Assembly (NCBI RefSeq): GCF_900110655.1
Contig: NZ_FOEQ01000002.1
Span: 434,001 to 498,000, forward strand
Direction of reading: 5' to 3'
DNA length: 64,000 nucleotides
Source of the DNA: Pseudomonas soli
GTDB taxonomy: Bacteria; Pseudomonadota; Gammaproteobacteria; Pseudomonadales; Pseudomonadaceae
In this document: one piece after another, positions 21,012 through 29,859 of the stretch
How the letters are laid out: each line of letters opens with the position of its first letter
Numbering within the stretch: position 1 is the stretch's first letter
The notes under the pieces: model-generated
What the model saw: only the letters and a program-made list of their open reading frames with translations
Told to the model about the DNA's origin: nothing
Database searches by the model: none
Position numbers and translations under genes: made by a program

Positions 21012-21687
21012 ACTGATCCCCCTGCTGGGCTCGGCGCTGGTCCTGGGCCTGCTCGGTGGCGGCCATTGCCTGGGCATGTGCGGCGGCCTGATGGGCGCGC
21101 TGACCCTGGCCATCCCCCCCGAGCAGCGCAGCCGGCGCCTGCGCCTGCTGCTGGCCTACAACCTCGGGCGTATCCTCAGCTATGCCGCCGCCGGCTTGCT
21201 GCTGGGCCTGGCTGGCGTGGCCTTGGCCAGCAGCCCGCTGGCGACCGGTTTGCGGGTCGCGGCCGCGTTGCTGCTGATCGCCATGGGCCTGTACCTGGCC
21301 GGCTGGTGGAGCGGCCTGACCCGTATCGAGGCACTCGGGCGCGGGCTTTGGCGGCACGTGCAGCCGCTGGCCACCCGTTTGCTGCCAGTGTCCAGCCTGC
21401 CCCGAGCCTTGCTGCTCGGCGCCCTGTGGGGCTGGTTGCCGTGCGGCCTGGTGTACAGCACCCTGCTGTGGGCGGCGAGCCAGGGCGACGCACTACACAG
21501 CGCTGCGCTGATGCTGGCGTTCGGCCTGGGCACCTGGCCGGTGCTGCTGGCCACGGGGCTCGCCGCAGAGCGCTTCGGCGCTCTGTTGCGCAAACGCGGG
21601 GTACGCATGGCCGGTGGCATGCTGGTTATCCTGTTTGGTTTGTGGACGCTGCCTGGCCCGCATCAGCACTGGTTGATGGGACACTGA
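21004..21687 (+). CDS. SafE/TauE-like membrane protein of the ccoGHIS cluster
   Basis: 227 residues, about six membrane helices, sulfite exporter TauE/SafE family (DsbD-like fold). The signature G-G-H-C-L-G-M-C-G-G is near residue 18. The start is a GTG at 21004 that overlaps ccoS. Relatives are regularly found after ccoS in Pseudomonas and may help copper or redox handling; the exact role is not settled. Confidence 0.82.
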   Translation: MPELIPLLGSALVLGLLGGGHCLGMCGGLMGALTLAIPPEQRSRRLRLLLAYNLGRILSYAAAGLLLGLAGVALASSPLATGLRVAAALLLIAMGLYLAGWWSGLTRIEALGRGLWRHVQPLATRLLPVSSLPRALLLGALWGWLPCGLVYSTLLWAASQGDALHSAALMLAFGLGTWPVLLATGLAAERFGALLRKRGVRMAGGMLVILFGLWTLPGPHQHWLMGH

Positions 21688-21714
21688 TCGCGGGGCAAGC
21701 CCGCTCCCACGCCA
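21688..21714. repeat. Single REP element
   Basis: ATCGCGGGGCAAGCCCGCTC followed by CCACG directly after the stop of the SafE-like gene; same family as the units at 16000 and 18300. Confidence 0.7.
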
Positions 21715-21741
21715 GGCTTGTAACAGGGTCGCCAACTCACC

Positions 21742-21755
21742 TTGATACAAATCAA
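21742..21755 (+). promoter_or_regulatory. Anr/Fnr box of hemN
   Basis: TTGAT-ACAA-ATCAA is a perfect match to the Anr consensus. Its centre is about 41 bp before the start expected from the -10-like TAGACT (21778-21783), the class II activator position. It gives anaerobic induction of hemN. Confidence 0.88.
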
Positions 21756-21817
21756 CACGACTTCTTACATCCGCCCCTAGACTCCGGACACTGCAGCTCT
21801 ATCCGGGGATTACCCAC

Positions 21818-23200
21818 ATGCTCGACGACCTACGCTGGGACGCCGACCTGATTCGTCGCTACGATCTGGCCGGGCCACGCTACACCTCCTATCCAACCGC
21901 CGTGCAACTGCACGGCGAAGTGGGCTCGTTCGACCTGCTCCACGCCTTGCGCGAGAGCCGCCGCGCCACACGCCCCCTGTCGCTGTACGTGCACGTGCCG
22001 TTCTGCGCCAACATCTGCTACTACTGCGCCTGCAACAAGGTCATCACCAAGGACCGTGGCCGCGCCGCGCCCTACCTGCAACGCCTGGAGCAGGAAATCC
22101 AGCTGATCGCCTGCCACCTCGACCCTAAACAAGTTGTTGAGCAACTGCACTTCGGTGGCGGTACGCCGACCTTCCTGAGTCATGTGGAACTGCGCCAGCT
22201 GATGGCCACCCTGCGCCAGCACTTCCACCTGCTGGACGATGATTCCGGCGACTACGGTATCGAAATCGACCCACGCGAGGCCGATTGGTCGACCATGGGC
22301 CTGCTGCGCGAGCTGGGCTTCAACCGCGTCAGCCTCGGCGTGCAGGATCTGGACCCCGCCGTGCAGCGCGCGGTCAACCGCCTGCAAAGCCTGGAGCAGA
22401 CCCGCACCCTGATCGAAGCGGCGCGCACCCTGCAGTTCCGCTCGATCAACCTGGACCTGATCTACGGCCTGCCCAAGCAGACACCGGAAGGTTTCGCCCG
22501 CACCGTCGAAGAAGTGATCCGCCTGCAGCCCGACCGTTTGTCGGTGTTCAACTACGCGCACCTGCCCGAACGCTTCATGCCCCAGAGACGCATCGACAGC
22601 AGCGACCTGCCAGCTCCGGCGGCCAAACTGGAAATGTTGCACGCCACCATCGACCAACTGACCGCCGCTGGCTACCGCTACATCGGCATGGACCATTTCG
22701 CCCTGCCCGACGACGAGCTGGCCATCGCCCAGGAAGAAGGCACACTGCAACGCAACTTCCAGGGCTACACCACCCACGGCCACTGCGACCTGATCGGCCT
22801 GGGCGTGTCGGCGATCAGCCAGATCGGCGACCTCTACTGCCAGAACAGCAGCGACCTCAACACCTACCAGGACACCCTCTCCACCGCGCAACTGGCGACC
22901 CAGCGCGGCCTGATGTGCAACCAGGACGATCGCCTGCGCCGGGCGGTAATCCAGCAATTGATCTGCCACTTCGAACTGGATTTCGAAGCGATCGAACAGG
23001 CCTTCACCATCGATTTTCGCGGCTACTTCAAGGAGCAGTGGCCGCAACTGCAGGCCATGCAACGCGACGGCCTGATCAGCCTGGACGCCAAGGGCATCCG
23101 CATCCTGCCGGCCGGCCGCCTGCTGGCGCGCTCGGTGTGCATGGTATTCGACGCTTACCTCGCGCAGCAGAATCGCCAGCGTTTCTCGCGGGTGATCTGA
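21818..23200 (+). CDS. hemN: Oxygen-independent coproporphyrinogen III oxidase
   Basis: 460 residues, radical-SAM enzyme. It decarboxylates coproporphyrinogen III to protoporphyrinogen IX without oxygen, supplying heme at low oxygen. The radical-SAM motif is C-A-N-I-C-Y-Y-C (Cys 63, 67, 70) after Y-V-H-V-P-F. The G-G-G-T-P SAM-binding segment and the C-terminal HemN region follow. The length is normal for the family. Its perfect Anr box and the adjacent anr gene fit an anaerobic regulon. Confidence 0.95.
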   Translation: MLDDLRWDADLIRRYDLAGPRYTSYPTAVQLHGEVGSFDLLHALRESRRATRPLSLYVHVPFCANICYYCACNKVITKDRGRAAPYLQRLEQEIQLIACHLDPKQVVEQLHFGGGTPTFLSHVELRQLMATLRQHFHLLDDDSGDYGIEIDPREADWSTMGLLRELGFNRVSLGVQDLDPAVQRAVNRLQSLEQTRTLIEAARTLQFRSINLDLIYGLPKQTPEGFARTVEEVIRLQPDRLSVFNYAHLPERFMPQRRIDSSDLPAPAAKLEMLHATIDQLTAAGYRYIGMDHFALPDDELAIAQEEGTLQRNFQGYTTHGHCDLIGLGVSAISQIGDLYCQNSSDLNTYQDTLSTAQLATQRGLMCNQDDRLRRAVIQQLICHFELDFEAIEQAFTIDFRGYFKEQWPQLQAMQRDGLISLDAKGIRILPAGRLLARSVCMVFDAYLAQQNRQRFSRVI

Positions 23201-23387
23201 GGCGATTGAGGCGTTTCACCGCATGGACAGACCGCCTTTCGAGGCACACTATGGACAGTTGAACGGTGTCGGGACACACCTTCCACACCGCTGCTAGCGT
23301 GCACCAAAAATGCGCACACTGGCCTACAGCCCATGCCGCGGGTTATCCTTACGGCTTATGTGTGCTTTCCCACAAGGATCGAAAGAA

Positions 23388-24122
23388 ATGTCCGAGCCAG
23401 TAAAACTGCGCCCACACAACCAGGCCCACTGCAAGGATTGCAGCCTGGCCCCCCTGTGCCTGCCCCTGTCCCTGAACCTGGAAGACATGGACGCACTGGA
23501 TGAAATCGTCAAACGCGGCCGCCCACTGAAGAAAGGCGAGTTCCTGTTCCGCCAGGGTGACAATTTCGGCTCGGTCTACGCAGTACGTTCCGGTGCCCTC
23601 AAGACCTTCAGCCTCAGCGACAGCGGCGAGGAGCAGATCACTGGCTTCCACCTGCCCAGCGAGCTGGTCGGCCTGTCCGGCATGGACACCGAGGCCTACC
23701 CGGTGTCGGCCCAGGCCCAGGAAACCACCTCGGTGTGCGAGATCCCCTTCGAGCGCCTGGATGAACTCTCGGTACAGCTGCCGCAGCTGCGCCGCCAGCT
23801 GATGCGGGTGATGAGCCGCGAGATCCGCGACGACCAGCAGATGATGCTGCTGTTGTCGAAGAAGACCGCCGACGAGCGCATCGCCACCTTCCTGGTCAAC
23901 CTGTCGGCGCGCTTCCGCGCCCGTGGTTACTCGGCCAACCAGTTCCGCCTGAGCATGTCGCGCAACGAGATCGGCAACTACCTGGGCCTGGCGGTGGAAA
24001 CCGTGTCGCGGGTGTTCACCCGCTTCCAGCAGAACGGCCTGCTCAAGGCCGAGGGCAAGGAAGTGCACATTCTCGATCCGATCCAGCTGTGCGCGCTGGC
24101 CGGTGGTGCACTCGAGGTCTGA
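23388..24122 (+). CDS. anr: Oxygen-sensing transcription regulator Anr (FNR family)
   Basis: 244 residues. N-terminal Cys 15, 18 and 24 plus Cys 117 are the expected ligands of the oxygen-labile 4Fe-4S cluster. The cyclic-nucleotide-binding-like fold is followed by a C-terminal HTH with V-E-T-V-S-R, the FNR-type recognition helix for TTGAT half-sites. I chose the ATG at 23388 (MSEPVKL), preceded by AAGGA. It should control ccoN1, hemN and probably ccoG here. I see no Anr box in its own 187-bp upstream gap. Confidence 0.94.
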   Translation: MSEPVKLRPHNQAHCKDCSLAPLCLPLSLNLEDMDALDEIVKRGRPLKKGEFLFRQGDNFGSVYAVRSGALKTFSLSDSGEEQITGFHLPSELVGLSGMDTEAYPVSAQAQETTSVCEIPFERLDELSVQLPQLRRQLMRVMSREIRDDQQMMLLLSKKTADERIATFLVNLSARFRARGYSANQFRLSMSRNEIGNYLGLAVETVSRVFTRFQQNGLLKAEGKEVHILDPIQLCALAGGALEV

Positions 24123-24175
24123 CCGCCGCGCTAAAAGGGTATACTGACGCGGAGTTTTTCCAGGATACCCGCCCC

Positions 24176-24724
24176 ATGCACAGCGACACCTTCGACCTCA
24201 AAGCCCTGATCCGCCCGGTAGTGGACTTCCCCAAGCCGGGCGTGATCTTCCGCGACATCACCCCGCTGTTCCAGTCGCCGCGCGGGCTGCGCTATGTCGC
24301 CGACCAGTTCATCGAGCGCTATGTCGAGGCCGAGTTCAGCCATATCGGCGCCATGGACGCGCGAGGCTTCCTGATCGGCTCGATCATCGCCCACCAGCTG
24401 AACAAGCCGCTGATCCTGTTCCGCAAGCAGGGCAAGCTGCCGGCCGATGTGCTGTCCGAGGGCTATCAGACCGAATACGGCGAGGCCTTCCTGGAAGTGC
24501 ATGCCGACAGCCTCTGCGACGGCGACTCGGTATTGATCTTCGATGACTTGATTGCCACCGGCGGCACCCTGCTGGCCGCGGCCAACCTGGTGCGCCGCAC
24601 CGGCGCCCAGGTCTTCGAGGCGGCGGCGATCATCGACCTACCGGAGCTGGAAGGCTCGCGTCGCCTGCAGGCGGCCGGCGTGCCGACCTTCTGCCTGACC
24701 GAGTTTTCCCTGAGCGAATACTGA
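24176..24724 (+). CDS. apt: Adenine phosphoribosyltransferase
   Basis: 182 residues. Salvages adenine with PRPP to AMP. The PRPP loop reads [13 protein letters not shown] near residue 120, and the N-terminal [13 protein letters not shown] is family-typical. The ATG at 24176 (MHSDTFDLK) fits the family; the ribosome site is CAGGA about 12 bp upstream. Confidence 0.95.
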   Translation: MHSDTFDLKALIRPVVDFPKPGVIFRDITPLFQSPRGLRYVADQFIERYVEAEFSHIGAMDARGFLIGSIIAHQLNKPLILFRKQGKLPADVLSEGYQTEYGEAFLEVHADSLCDGDSVLIFDDLIATGGTLLAAANLVRRTGAQVFEAAAIIDLPELEGSRRLQAAGVPTFCLTEFSLSEY

Positions 24725-24785
24725 GTTCGCTTTCAAAACGATCGCGGTGCGCCGATGCGACTGGCCCCGCGATGCGTTTACAGGT

Positions 24786-25388
24786 TTACAACGTGATTGG
24801 CCTGCGCCCGGCAAATGCATGGGCCAGCGTCCCGCCATCTACCAATTCCAGCTCGCCACCCAACGGCACACCATGGGCGATGCGCGTGGCAGTCAGGCCC
24901 TTCTCGGCCAACAGCTGGGCAATGTAGTGCGCCGTCGCCTCTCCTTCCACCGTGGGGTTGGTGGCCAGGATCACCTCACTGAAGGTGCCCTGCTCCTCGA
25001 TCCGCGCCATCAGCTGTGGAATGCCGATGGCATCCGGCCCCAGCCCGTCCAGCGGCGAGAGGTGCCCCTTGAGCACGAAGTAGCGACCGCGATAGCCGGT
25101 CTGCTCCACCGCGTACACATCCACCGGCCCCTCGACCACGCACAGTTGCGTGTCATCACGGCGCGGGTCGGCGCATTGCGGGCACAGTTCCTGCTCGGTC
25201 AAGGTCCGGCACTGGCGGCAATGACCGACGCCTTCCATGGCCTGGCTCAGGGCCTGGGCCAGGCGCGTGCCGCCACTGCGGTCGCGCTCCAGCAGTTGCA
25301 GGGCCATGCGTTGGGCGGTTTTCTGACCGACGCCGGGCAGGATGCGCAGGGCGTCGATCAGTTGGCGGATCAGGGGGCTGAAGCTCAT
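24786..25388 (-). CDS. recR: Recombination mediator RecR
   Basis: 200 residues, the usual length. An N-terminal helix-hairpin-helix ([11 protein letters not shown]) is followed by a C4 zinc finger (C-R-Q-C...C-P-Q-C), a Toprim domain (V-V-E-G-P-V-D and the N-P-T-V-E-G-E region) and a C-terminal Walker-B-like segment. It loads RecA with RecFO at gaps. It lies downstream of ybaB and dnaX in the conserved dnaX-ybaB-recR order. Confidence 0.95.
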   Translation of the reverse strand: MSFSPLIRQLIDALRILPGVGQKTAQRMALQLLERDRSGGTRLAQALSQAMEGVGHCRQCRTLTEQELCPQCADPRRDDTQLCVVEGPVDVYAVEQTGYRGRYFVLKGHLSPLDGLGPDAIGIPQLMARIEEQGTFSEVILATNPTVEGEATAHYIAQLLAEKGLTATRIAHGVPLGGELELVDGGTLAHAFAGRRPITL

Positions 25389-25426
25389 GTGTGCAGGCCT
25401 GCCAATTCAGGAAACAGAATGAACAA

Positions 25427-25456
25427 GGGAGCAACGACCGTCGGGCCGTTGCTCCC
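25427..25456. terminator. Hairpin between ybaB and recR
   Basis: GGGAGCAACG and CGTTGCTCCC, perfect 10-bp arms with a 10-base loop, lie just after ybaB. The T-run on the minus strand is weak, so it may only attenuate transcription into recR. Confidence 0.5.
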
Positions 25457-25476
25457 CATTTGAAGCCAGAAGCCGA

Positions 25477-25812
25477 TCAGAACGGCATCTTGAAACCAGG
25501 CGGCAGCTGCATCCCGGCGGTCATGCCACCCATCTTTTCCTGGCTGCTCTGCTCGATCTTGCGCACGGCATCGTTCAGCGCGGCGGCGATCAGGTCCTCG
25601 AGCACTTCCTTGTCGTCAGCGTCGGTCGACATCAGGCTATGGTCGATGCTGACGCGCTTGACGTCGTGGCGACCGGTCATCACCACACTGACCAGGCCGC
25701 CACCGGACTGGCCGGTGACTTCCGCATTGGCCAGCTCTTCCTGCATCTTCTGCATCTTTTCCTGCATCTGCTGGGCCTGCTTCATCAGGCCGGCCATGCC
25801 ACCTTTCATCAT
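25477..25812 (-). CDS. ybaB: YbaB/EbfC family nucleoid-associated protein
   Basis: 111 residues. The N-terminal M-K-Q-A-Q-Q-M-Q helix and the S-G-G-G-L-V-S-V strand region are typical of YbaB. It forms a dimer that binds DNA without strong sequence preference. I chose the ATG at 25812 (MMKGGMAG) with an AGGTA ribosome site. Confidence 0.93.
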   Translation of the reverse strand: MMKGGMAGLMKQAQQMQEKMQKMQEELANAEVTGQSGGGLVSVVMTGRHDVKRVSIDHSLMSTDADDKEVLEDLIAAALNDAVRKIEQSSQEKMGGMTAGMQLPPGFKMPF

Positions 25813-25876
25813 GGGGTATACCTCGATTGGGTCATGTGATGCGGCCCGGCACAGGGCCGGCCGCATGGTTATCCGT

Positions 25877-27943
25877 TCATTGGCCCTGGCTGGCCAGGGC
25901 GTCTACAGGCTCAATAGTATCCTGCCTGACCGTCGCACCGAACTGCCGGATCATCTGCTGGATGAGCGGGTCCTGTTCGATCGACACCACGGCGTCATGC
26001 TGGCGCTCGGCGCGCTTGCGCGAGGCGGCTTGGGCCGGGGTTTCCTGCTCGGGGCGGATCAGCTCGATCTTCAGGCGGATCTCGCGGCCCAGTTGCTGGT
26101 TCAGTGCGTCGTTCAGCCTGCGCTGCTGCGTCGAGTTGAACAGCGCGCCCTGCCCCGGGTCCAGGTGCAACAGCCAGTCATCACCCTCGGCGGCGATCAG
26201 CGTACAGTTTGCGGCGATGTTGCCTGTCATACCGGAGACAGGCAACTGTGGGAATAATTCCAGCCATTGCAGGGCCAGGCCGGTCGCGGGCATGGCCGCC
26301 GGCAGTGGCTCCGGCGCCTGGGCAGGTGCCTCTTCCTGGACGTGCTCGGCCAGCTCGTCCAGGTAGCTGAAGCCGACCGGGTCGCTGTCGGGTGCGTAGT
26401 AGTCCTCGTCCGCCGGCGGCTCGTCGTCACGCTCCATGCCCGCCGGGCTGTAGGCCGACGGGTCGAACGGCGGTTCGTCATCGTCCGGCTGCTGGGTGGC
26501 GGCCTCGACCGCGGGTGCCGGCTCGGGCAACTGCTCGGGCGCAACCGGCGCCGGAGTGGCAACCGGCTCCTCCCACGGCAGATCGATGACCTCCTCGACG
26601 GGCTGCGGCTCGGGCTCGGGCTGCGCTGGCGCTTGCGGCGCCTCGACAACCTCGGCAACGGGCGGCACCTCGACGACTGGCGGCTCAGCCTGTATGGATG
26701 GCTCAGCCACGGGCAGCGGCGCGGCCACTTCAGCGACAGGACTGGCGGCAACGGACGGCGCCACGGCCACAGCCGCTGCCGCCACCGGTTGGGTCGGATC
26801 AGCTGTGGCCTGGCTGATCCCCGTCGGCTTTAGTACCGGCCTCGGTGCGTCGTCGCTATCGGCCGGGCGGAACGCCAGCATCCGCAGCAGGACCATCTCG
26901 AAACCGCCGCGCGGGTCCGGCGCCAATGGCAGGTCACGGCGGCCGATCAACCCCATCTGGTAGTAGAACTGCACGTCTTCGGCCGGCAGGGCCTGGGCCA
27001 ACGCCAGCACGCGGTCACGGTCGCCCTGGCCGTTGTCCACCGCCTCCGGCAGGGCCTGGGCGATGGCCACACGGTGCAGCACATTGAGCATTTCCGACAG
27101 CACGCCGTTCCAGTCCGGGCCTTGCTCGGCCAGGTCACGCACCGCGGCCAGCAGCGCCCGGGCATCGCCTTCGAGCAGGGCCTGGAGCACGCCATACACC
27201 TGGCCGTGATCGAGGGTACCGAGCATCGCCCGCACGTCGGCGGCCAGCACCCGCCCCTCGCCAAAGGCGATGGCCTGGTCGGTCAGGCTCATGGCGTCGC
27301 GCATGGAGCCGTCGGCGGCGCGGCCGAGCAACCACAGGGCATCCTCCTCGAACGGCACGTTCTCGGCGCCCAGCACGTGGGTCAGGTGCTCGACCACGCG
27401 CTCCGGGCTCATGTTCTTCAGCGAGAACTGCAGGCAGCGCGACAGGATGGTCGCCGGCAGTTTCTGCGGGTCGGTGGTGGCGAGGATGAACTTGACGTAG
27501 GGCGGCGGCTCTTCCAGCGTCTTCAACAGGGCGTTGAACGAGTGGGTGGAGAGCATGTGCACTTCGTCGATCAGGTAGACCTTGAAGCGCCCGCGGCTCG
27601 GCGCGTACTGCACGTTGTCGAGCAGCTCGCGGGTGTCCTCGACCTTGGTGCGGCTGGCAGCGTCGATCTCGATCAGATCGACGAAACGGCCCTCATCGAT
27701 CTCCCGGCATACCGAGCAGGTGCCGCACGGCGTCGAGGTGATGCCGGTCTCGCAGTTCAGGCACTTGGCGATGATCCGCGCAATGGTGGTCTTGCCCACG
27801 CCCCGGGTCCCGGTGAACAGGTAGGCATGGTGCAGGCGCTGGTTGTCCAGGGCGTTGATCAAAGCCTTGAGCACATGGGTCTGGCCGACCATTTCGCGGA
27901 ACGAGCGCGGACGCCATTTACGTGCAAGAACCTGATAACTCAT
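25877..27943 (-). CDS. dnaX: DNA polymerase III subunits gamma/tau
   Basis: 688 residues. The clamp-loader AAA+ domain has Walker [10 protein letters not shown] near residue 45, a zinc module with the C-L-N-C...C-G-T-C-S-V-C cysteines, and Walker B with D-E-V-H. A long low-complexity Pro/Ala/Glu-rich linker (about 380-560) precedes the C-terminal tau domain that binds the polymerase. The ATG at 27943 ([12 protein letters not shown]) is the family start. I saw no A-AAA-AAG slippery site, so a gamma form by frameshift is not evident. Confidence 0.95.
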   Translation of the reverse strand: MSYQVLARKWRPRSFREMVGQTHVLKALINALDNQRLHHAYLFTGTRGVGKTTIARIIAKCLNCETGITSTPCGTCSVCREIDEGRFVDLIEIDAASRTKVEDTRELLDNVQYAPSRGRFKVYLIDEVHMLSTHSFNALLKTLEEPPPYVKFILATTDPQKLPATILSRCLQFSLKNMSPERVVEHLTHVLGAENVPFEEDALWLLGRAADGSMRDAMSLTDQAIAFGEGRVLAADVRAMLGTLDHGQVYGVLQALLEGDARALLAAVRDLAEQGPDWNGVLSEMLNVLHRVAIAQALPEAVDNGQGDRDRVLALAQALPAEDVQFYYQMGLIGRRDLPLAPDPRGGFEMVLLRMLAFRPADSDDAPRPVLKPTGISQATADPTQPVAAAAVAVAPSVAASPVAEVAAPLPVAEPSIQAEPPVVEVPPVAEVVEAPQAPAQPEPEPQPVEEVIDLPWEEPVATPAPVAPEQLPEPAPAVEAATQQPDDDEPPFDPSAYSPAGMERDDEPPADEDYYAPDSDPVGFSYLDELAEHVQEEAPAQAPEPLPAAMPATGLALQWLELFPQLPVSGMTGNIAANCTLIAAEGDDWLLHLDPGQGALFNSTQQRRLNDALNQQLGREIRLKIELIRPEQETPAQAASRKRAERQHDAVVSIEQDPLIQQMIRQFGATVRQDTIEPVDALASQGQ

Positions 27944-28074
27944 CAAAAAACCATCGTGACCGGAGCGGGCGGAAAGAGCGCTAATGCTAGCGGAGCGGGG
28001 CCAAAATTGCACCCTGCCGATCTCGTCTAAGCTCAGTGACGGGCACACGGACGACGGATCAGGGAGGATGAGGC

Positions 28075-28884
28075 GTGCGGCGAGTCCTGGCCACCCTGTC
28101 ATTTTGGATATCGTTGTGGGCTACCCACGGCGTGGCGCAACCGCCGGTGTTGCGCTTCTCCATCGCCGAAAGCTGGAGCATGCCGCTGATGCGCATCGAG
28201 GACCAGCAGCCGGCGGAAGGCATCCTGCTGGAGCTGATGCAGGCCATCGCCCGGGAGGTCGATGCCCGCCCCCAATACCATGTGCTGGCCCGCCTGCGCC
28301 TGCAGGAGGCGATGCAGGCCGGCGAAATCGACGTACGCTGCTACGTTTCCACGCGATGGCTGACCGATCGGCCCGGCGACTATCTCTGGAGCATCCCGCT
28401 CATCGAGCAGCGCGACCTGCTGGTCGGCCGCCCCGGCGACAGCGGCCCCGTCAGCCCGGACGCACTGCCACCCCAGGCCATCGGCACCGTGCTCGGCTAC
28501 ACCTACCCCACGCTCGAGCCGCTGTTCAGCCAGGCCCGCCTGCAGCGCGAAGATAGCCGCAATCAATTGCTGGTCCTGCAGAAACTCCAGGTCGGGCGCT
28601 TGCGCCATGCCGTGAGCAACCAGCTGTCGCTGCAATGGTACAACCGCTCCCTACCGCCGGCTCGACACCTGCAGCCCCTGGCCGTGCTTGAAGAACAGGC
28701 GCTGGGCTGCATGGTGCGCAACGACCCCCAACTGCCGACCCAAGGCGTGCTCAGGGCGCTGGTGCGGATCAGGGAGTCCGGGGAGATGCAGCGGATCGTC
28801 GAGCGTTATACCGAGCCCCATCCGTTCGCAGGTGATGACAGCCCTCAGTTACCCGCAGCCGCGACACCCAATGCCGCCAGGTAG
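28075..28884 (+). CDS. Periplasmic solute-binding-like protein (SBP_bac_3 type)
   Basis: 269 residues. A signal peptide ends near residue 22 (A-T-H-G-V-A-Q), followed by a two-lobed binding-protein fold (R-F-S-I-A-E-S-W; G-I-L-L-E-L-M-Q-A-I-A; E-I-D-V-R-C-Y-V). The start is a GTG at 28075 behind AGGGAGGA. No transporter genes are nearby. It resembles the protein at 6350 in class but not closely in sequence. The 3' end overlaps the convergent DUF2938 gene by 40 bp. Confidence 0.75.
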   Translation: MRRVLATLSFWISLWATHGVAQPPVLRFSIAESWSMPLMRIEDQQPAEGILLELMQAIAREVDARPQYHVLARLRLQEAMQAGEIDVRCYVSTRWLTDRPGDYLWSIPLIEQRDLLVGRPGDSGPVSPDALPPQAIGTVLGYTYPTLEPLFSQARLQREDSRNQLLVLQKLQVGRLRHAVSNQLSLQWYNRSLPPARHLQPLAVLEEQALGCMVRNDPQLPTQGVLRALVRIRESGEMQRIVERYTEPHPFAGDDSPQLPAAATPNAAR

Positions 28885-29339
28885 AGGCCCAAACCGAACA
28901 CGCAGTGCGTCGCCAGGCTGCGCAGGCAGCTCTTCAGGGGCGCGGGTGTGTTCGTCGCGAAATACCCGGCTCCCAACGCAGGTTGCACCACGCACAACGG
29001 CACGAGCACCGAGACCACCCCGAACAGCAAGGCTGGCCACAGTGTCGGCCCGCGCAACCACCCCTCCCCTGCAATAGCCGCCAGCAGCGCCGCGAACACC
29101 AGCCCAGTGGCGTAGTGAAGCAACCAGCCCCACGCCAGCTCCCCCCTGACCGGCGCAGCCTTGCCGATCGCCGCATGCCGCCAGCGCCCTTCGCGCAGGT
29201 GCCCCGCCCAGCGCCCGACCATGGCGTAGTTCAGGGTGGTGACGCCCAGATACCTGAGCAACACGGTCCACAGGTCCATGACCAGGGTGGCGCCGATGCC
29301 GATGAACAGGATGGAAAGCACAAGCGAGGAGATGGTCAT
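28845..29339 (-). CDS. DUF2938 family membrane protein
   Basis: 164 residues with four or five membrane helices. Family-typical segments are M-D-L-W, L-N-Y-A-M-V-G-R-W-A-G-H, L-A-W-G-W-L-L-H-Y-A-T-G and Q-P-A-L-G-A-G. The function is unknown. The ATG at 29339 (MTISSL) is chosen; a longer frame to 29453 would run over the promoter dyad. A MerR gene is divergent, 85 bp away, and probably regulates it. Confidence 0.8.
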   Translation of the reverse strand: MTISSLVLSILFIGIGATLVMDLWTVLLRYLGVTTLNYAMVGRWAGHLREGRWRHAAIGKAAPVRGELAWGWLLHYATGLVFAALLAAIAGEGWLRGPTLWPALLFGVVSVLVPLCVVQPALGAGYFATNTPAPLKSCLRSLATHCVFGLGLYLAALGVAAAGN

Positions 29340-29389
29340 GATGAGAGCCCTTGGCAGATTGACGGAAAGGTCGATGCCAAGCAGCATGC

Positions 29390-29405
29390 AAGTTGAAGTC
29401 AACTT
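29390..29405. promoter_or_regulatory. MerR-type operator dyad
   Basis: AAGTTGA-AG-TCAACTT is a perfect 7-bp-arm palindrome between the divergent DUF2938 and merR genes. Its form resembles operators of MerR/SoxR-type regulators. Confidence 0.55.
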
Positions 29406-29424
29406 CAAGTCAAGAGGGGTTGCA

Positions 29425-29859
29425 ATGGACATTGCCGATGTCGCCAGGCGCACCGGAGTGCCGGCGTCGACATTGCGTTACTACGCGAACAAGGGCTTGC
29501 TCAGATCACTGGCCAGCCATGGGCAACGCCGCCAGTTCCCGCCAGACACCCCCGAGCGCCTGGCGTTGATCGCGCTGGGACAGGCGGCTGGCTTTTCGCT
29601 GGACGAAGTAGCCGCCATGCTTGACGAGCAAATGGTCGACCGCGAGTTGCTGCTGGCCAAGGCCGACGAGATCGACCGCCGGATCAAACGGCTGCAGGCG
29701 ATGAGCAAGGGGTTGCGCCATGCGGCGCAGTGCCCCGAGGAGAGCCATCTGCAATGCCCGACCTTTCAGCGGCTGATGCAGATGTCGGCCAGCCAGGGCA
29801 GGCGTGGAGGCCTCAGTAGCCGTGCAACTCGCGGAACGGCTGGCCCTTGTGGTAGTTGA
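29425..29859 (+). CDS. MerR family transcription regulator
   Basis: 144 residues. The N-terminal MerR HTH reads I-A-D-V-A-R-R-T-G-V-P-A-S-T-L-R-Y-Y, followed by the wing and a coiled dimerisation helix. C-P-E-E-S-H-L-Q-C-P near the end resembles the effector region of redox- or metal-type members; the ligand is unknown. The ATG at 29425 gives the proper MerR start. The last 47 bp overlap the convergent helicase gene, so the tail may be longer than in relatives. Confidence 0.85.
   Translation: MDIADVARRTGVPASTLRYYANKGLLRSLASHGQRRQFPPDTPERLALIALGQAAGFSLDEVAAMLDEQMVDRELLLAKADEIDRRIKRLQAMSKGLRHAAQCPEESHLQCPTFQRLMQMSASQGRRGGLSSRATRGTAGPCGS

Noticed and set aside
25877..27943. Programmed frameshift in dnaX giving a gamma form
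   Set aside because: No A-AAA-AAG-type slippery heptamer was seen at the expected position.
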